From Thiobacillus sp. (GTDB lineage Bacteria > Pseudomonadota > Gammaproteobacteria > Burkholderiales > Thiobacillaceae), in contig JAIWOS010000199.1 in assembly GCA_020217265.1 (NCBI GenBank), positions 1 through 7,982 of the forward strand: a stretch of 7,982 nt of DNA, read 5' to 3'. A program made the translations under genes and the position numbers. Below, in pieces: positions 6,878-7,982 of this stretch (the stretch's first letter is position 1; the number at the start of each line of letters is the position of its first letter). Under the pieces are notes generated by a model. That model did no database searches. It saw nothing but the letters and a program-made list of their open reading frames with translations, and was not told the DNA's origin.

Positions 6878-7982
<1,105 letters not shown>

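Overview
The window is compact, GC-rich bacterial DNA carrying nine protein genes, two of them cut by the window edges. There are no RNA genes, mobile elements or repeat arrays that I can recognise. The neighbours hemW, rdgB, rph, yicC and gmk, and close residue-level resemblance to the E. coli proteins, point to a Beta- or Gammaproteobacterium. The Ser/Thr kinase and phosphatase between yicC and rph, together with the style of RdgB, lean slightly towards the Betaproteobacteria. I would not name a genus.

Layout from left to right: hemW (minus, 3' end missing) reads off the left edge. Divergent from it, on the plus strand, is a two-gene unit of a small soluble histidine kinase and a response regulator with a long TPR-like C-terminal region. 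This unit ends tail to tail, 13 bases from the end of rdgB. Next come four minus-strand genes, transcribed in the order Ser/Thr protein kinase, PP2C-type phosphatase, rph, rdgB. Divergent from the kinase, on the plus strand, are yicC and gmk (3' end missing).

Functionally the window mixes housekeeping nucleotide and RNA metabolism with two phosphosignalling modules. The housekeeping genes are RNase PH for tRNA 3' trimming, the RdgB ITP/XTP pyrophosphatase, guanylate kinase, the YicC-family ribonuclease and the HemW heme chaperone. One signalling module is a His-Asp pair with a predicted protein-binding output instead of a DNA-binding one. The other is a Hanks-type kinase with its likely cognate phosphatase. 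Four of the same-strand gene junctions are four-base ATGA stop/start overlaps, which suggests translational coupling within each pair.

The most interesting part is the two-component pair. It sits on the opposite strand between rdgB and hemW, which are neighbours in many proteobacteria. The kinase has no visible sensor or membrane segment and the regulator has no visible DNA-binding domain, so both its input and its output are unknown.
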